Assembly (NCBI GenBank): GCA_903911135.1
Contig: CAIWCG010000127.1
Location: 1-33,371 of the forward strand
Origin: an uncultured Bacteroidota bacterium
GTDB taxonomy: Bacteria > Bacteroidota > Bacteroidia > AKYH767-A > JABDAW01
DNA length: 33,371 bases
Direction of reading: 5' to 3'
The translations under genes and the position numbers were made by a program. Shown here in pieces: positions 31,587 to 33,371 of the stretch (its first letter is position 1; each line of letters opens with the position of its first letter). The notes under the pieces are model-generated. The model saw nothing but the letters and a program-made list of their open reading frames with translations. It made no database searches and was not told where the DNA came from.

Positions 31587-31618
31587 AAACCCGCAATGCT
31601 TGAAACCATTGCGGGTTT
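31587..31618 (+). terminator. Intrinsic terminator after the His/Cys-rich gene
   Basis: AAACCCGCAATG and CATTGCGGGTTT form a perfect 12-bp stem with an 8-nt loop followed by T residues, 20 nt after the stop codon and before purB. Confidence 0.93.
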
Positions 31619-31681
31619 TTAAGTTTATACCAGTTAGCCGATACTTTAATTAATTTTACGCCCTTATCAAACAATGAATAT

Positions 31682-33025
31682 ATGGAATTGAATGAATTGA
31701 ATGCCATATCGCCGGTGGATGGCAGGTATCGCAAACAGACCAACGACTTGGCAAACTACTTTTCGGAGGAGGCCTTGATAAAGTATAGGGTGCAGGTGGA
31801 GATAGAATATTTCATCGCTTTGGTTAATCTCCCTTTGAATGAACTGAAGGCTTTCGACAAGGCCTCGTTTCCTGCCTTGAGAAAGATTTATGTTGATTTT
31901 AATACCACCGATGCCCAACGAATAAAGGACTTGGAAAAGACCACCAACCATGATGTAAAGGCTGTAGAATATTTCCTGAAAGAGGAATTCACTAAGCTGA
32001 ACCTGGGCGATTTCAAGGAATTCATCCACTTCGGGTTGACATCACAGGACATCAACAATACCGCCGTGCCACTGTCATTGAAAGAAGCCATTCGCGATGT
32101 TTACAACAAGCATTTGAACCAGTCCATAGACCTCTTGTCGAAGCTGGCTGACGACTGGAAAGCCATTCCTATGTTGGCCAGAACACATGGCCAACCTGCC
32201 TCTCCCACTCGTCTTGGAAAGGAGTTGATGGTGTTTGTGGAACGCCTGAAAGGGCAGCAGCAAAGTCTCCATACTATTCCTTTTTCTTCCAAGTTTGGTG
32301 GAGCCACAGGCAATTTCAATGCCCACCATATTGCCTATCCCGAAGTGAACTGGGTGACTTTCGGCAACCATTTCGTAAATGACATCTTGGGCCTTAGCCG
32401 AACGCAGATTACCACCCAGATAGAACCCTACGACCATCTGGCTGCCTTGTTCGACAACATGAAGCGCATCAACACCATCTTGATAGACCTGAACCGGGAC
32501 ATCTGGATGTATATTTCCTCCGATTATTTCAAGCAAGTCATCAAGGAGGGCGAGGTAGGTTCTTCGGCCATGCCGCACAAGGTGAACCCGATAGATTTCG
32601 AAAACTCGGAAGGCAATCTGGGTGTTGCCAACGCCCTTTTCGAGCATTTTTCGAACAAGCTGCCCATCTCCAGGTTGCAGCGCGATTTGACCGATTCCAC
32701 CGTGTTGAGGAACATTGGGGTGCCGATAGCCCATACCTTGATAGCGTTCAAGTCCTTGGTGAAAGGGCTGAACAAGCTGCAACTCAACCAAGATGCCATC
32801 AACCGAGACCTGGAAAACAACTGGGCGGTAGTGACGGAAGCCATCCAAACGGTATTGCGCAAGCACGGATATCCTTCGCCTTACGAGGAGCTGAAAAAAC
32901 TTTCACGCACAAACAAATCCATCGGCAAGGCCGAAATCCATGCCTTCATAGACGCCCTGCAGGTAGACCCCACCCTCAAGGAATTGCTGAAAACCATCAC
33001 CCCATACAACTATACAGGCATCTGA
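31682..33025 (+). CDS. purB: Adenylosuccinate lyase
   Basis: This 447-aa enzyme of the fumarase/aspartase superfamily cleaves SAICAR and adenylosuccinate in purine synthesis. Visible elements are AISPVDGRYRKQTNDL at the N-terminus, HFGLTSQDINNTAVPLSL, ARTHGQPASPTRLGKEL with the catalytic His, KFGGATGNFNAHHIAYP, the signature GSSAMPHKVNPIDFENSEGNLG with the mobile-loop serines, and LQRDLTDSTVLRNIG. Length is close to E. coli PurB (456 aa), and the motifs match that subtype. A near-consensus TAATTTTA lies ~24 nt before the start. The ~190-bp repeat follows its stop by ~40 bp. Confidence 0.97.
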   Translation: MELNELNAISPVDGRYRKQTNDLANYFSEEALIKYRVQVEIEYFIALVNLPLNELKAFDKASFPALRKIYVDFNTTDAQRIKDLEKTTNHDVKAVEYFLKEEFTKLNLGDFKEFIHFGLTSQDINNTAVPLSLKEAIRDVYNKHLNQSIDLLSKLADDWKAIPMLARTHGQPASPTRLGKELMVFVERLKGQQQSLHTIPFSSKFGGATGNFNAHHIAYPEVNWVTFGNHFVNDILGLSRTQITTQIEPYDHLAALFDNMKRINTILIDLNRDIWMYISSDYFKQVIKEGEVGSSAMPHKVNPIDFENSEGNLGVANALFEHFSNKLPISRLQRDLTDSTVLRNIGVPIAHTLIAFKSLVKGLNKLQLNQDAINRDLENNWAVVTEAIQTVLRKHGYPSPYEELKKLSRTNKSIGKAEIHAFIDALQVDPTLKELLKTITPYNYTGI

Positions 33026-33062
33026 TTCCTCCCCCTCCTCCCTCCTAATTTCTAATTCCTAA

Positions 33063-33256
33063 TTCTTTTAAGGAGCCTATGGTTTCTTCTCGTATCAAGG
33101 TGCGTCCCGCTATCCGCTGTAGCCGCTGCATCCCCATTACCGAAACAAAGCAGCGGGCTGCCGCTACTATCGGGGCTAGTTTTGGCGGCAGGTAGCTTCG
33201 AAGCGGCTTTTGGCGAGTAACGTGGCTGCGGCGAAAAGGCTTTGCCTTTTCGCCGC
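33063..33256 (+). repeat. Dispersed ~190-bp intergenic repeat, copy B
   Basis: This is an inverted copy of 1-185. It starts about 40 bp after purB with TTTTAAGGAGCCTATGG, continues through GTCCCGCTATCCGCTGTAGC and GCCGCTACTATCGGGGCTAG, and ends with a perfect hairpin GCGGCGAAAAGGC / GCCTTTTCGCCGC (13-bp stem, 3-nt loop, 33228-33256). ORF 33045-33326 on the minus strand only reads through the repeat and is not a gene. The stretch 33257-33319 shows nothing recognisable. Confidence 0.88.
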
Positions 33257-33319
33257 TAGCTAAGCAATTATTTATGCATTGATAATCAATAAAAGTCGAT
33301 GACGATTTTTTTTCGACAC

Positions 33320-33371
33320 CATCCATTTAACCCTCCGCAGCATCCATTTAACCCTCCGCAGCATCCATTTA
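33320..33371. repeat. Perfect 21-bp tandem repeat running off the window
   Basis: Two identical 21-bp units (33320-33340 and 33341-33361; core CATTTAACCCTCCGCAG) are followed by the first 10 bp of a third, cut by the window end. The array presumably continues beyond. The period is the same as loci 3 and 4, but the sequence is unrelated to them. Confidence 0.9.

Noticed and set aside
1-33256. The ~190-bp inverted copies as terminal inverted repeats of one large transposon
   Set aside because: The interior is housekeeping genes with no transposase or integrase, and the copies relate to upstream gene ends, not to an element boundary.
33045-33326. 93-aa minus-strand ORF at the window end
   Set aside because: It reads through the dispersed repeat and its hairpin; no protein-like pattern of its own.
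1-33371. tRNA or rRNA genes
   Set aside because: No TTCGA-type T-loop with matching acceptor stem and no rRNA-like stretch was recognised by eye; a tRNAscan run would be needed for certainty.

Overview
This 33.4 kb window comes from the chromosome of a Bacteroidota bacterium, most like the Chitinophagales/Sphingobacteriales side, although the sequence alone does not fix the lineage. The evidence is a set of phylum-typical genes (MoaC-MoaB fusion; bamD / omega-like / coaBC / DUF4835 / recN cluster; RprXY-like two-component pair; DUF3109), TAnnTTTG promoter elements, and A-rich start regions without Shine-Dalgarno sequences. No phage, integrase, transposase, CRISPR, rRNA or tRNA was recognised.

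Layout: (1) 1-185 is one copy of a dispersed ~190-bp repeat; an inverted second copy lies at 33063-33256. (2) 236-4501 is a tight minus-strand operon: TSUP permease, moeA, moaD, moeB, moaE, moaCB, covering most molybdenum-cofactor steps except moaA. (3) 4534-4930 is a 42-bp repeat array. (4) 5024-8675 is a minus-strand operon: clan AA protease-like protein, lgt, inositol-monophosphatase-family enzyme, rimM, trmN6. (5) 8975-9549 is a PemK/MazF-like toxin-antitoxin pair. (6) 9846-10103 is a second 42-bp array, followed by an unrecognised 323-aa gene. (7) 11337-12578 (-) is an alpha-oxoamine synthase. (8) 12693-17876 (+) is bamD, omega-like subunit, coaBC, DUF4835 and recN, followed by a 678-aa membrane/TPR protein. 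(9) 20066-21239 holds an unrecognised 223-aa gene (-) with a strictly phased 21-bp array upstream. (10) 21694-22434 is an outer-membrane barrel. (11) nrdA-nrdB (-) and DUF3109 (-) follow. (12) 27329-28447 holds another 21-bp array abutting an unrecognised 312-aa gene (-). (13) 28761-31567 is a histidine kinase, its response regulator and a His/Cys-rich secreted protein. (14) purB is followed by the second ~190-bp repeat and a perfect 21-bp tandem repeat running off the window end.

The genes are mostly housekeeping: cofactor synthesis (Moco, CoA), outer-membrane and lipoprotein biogenesis (BamD, Lgt), dNTP and purine synthesis, and RNA/ribosome maturation.

The most unusual feature is a family of intergenic arrays that do not resemble one another in sequence but share a 21-bp or 42-bp period. 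There are four substantial arrays, one mini-array and one at the window edge. Three of the four large arrays sit directly beside three unrecognised proteins that seem to share a layout (helical N-terminal part, short Gly-hydrophobic junction, beta-rich C-terminal part, no signal peptide). In two arrays the unit contains or forms long DNA palindromes spaced at two or four helical turns. I know of no description of such a system; this is my leading candidate for something new.
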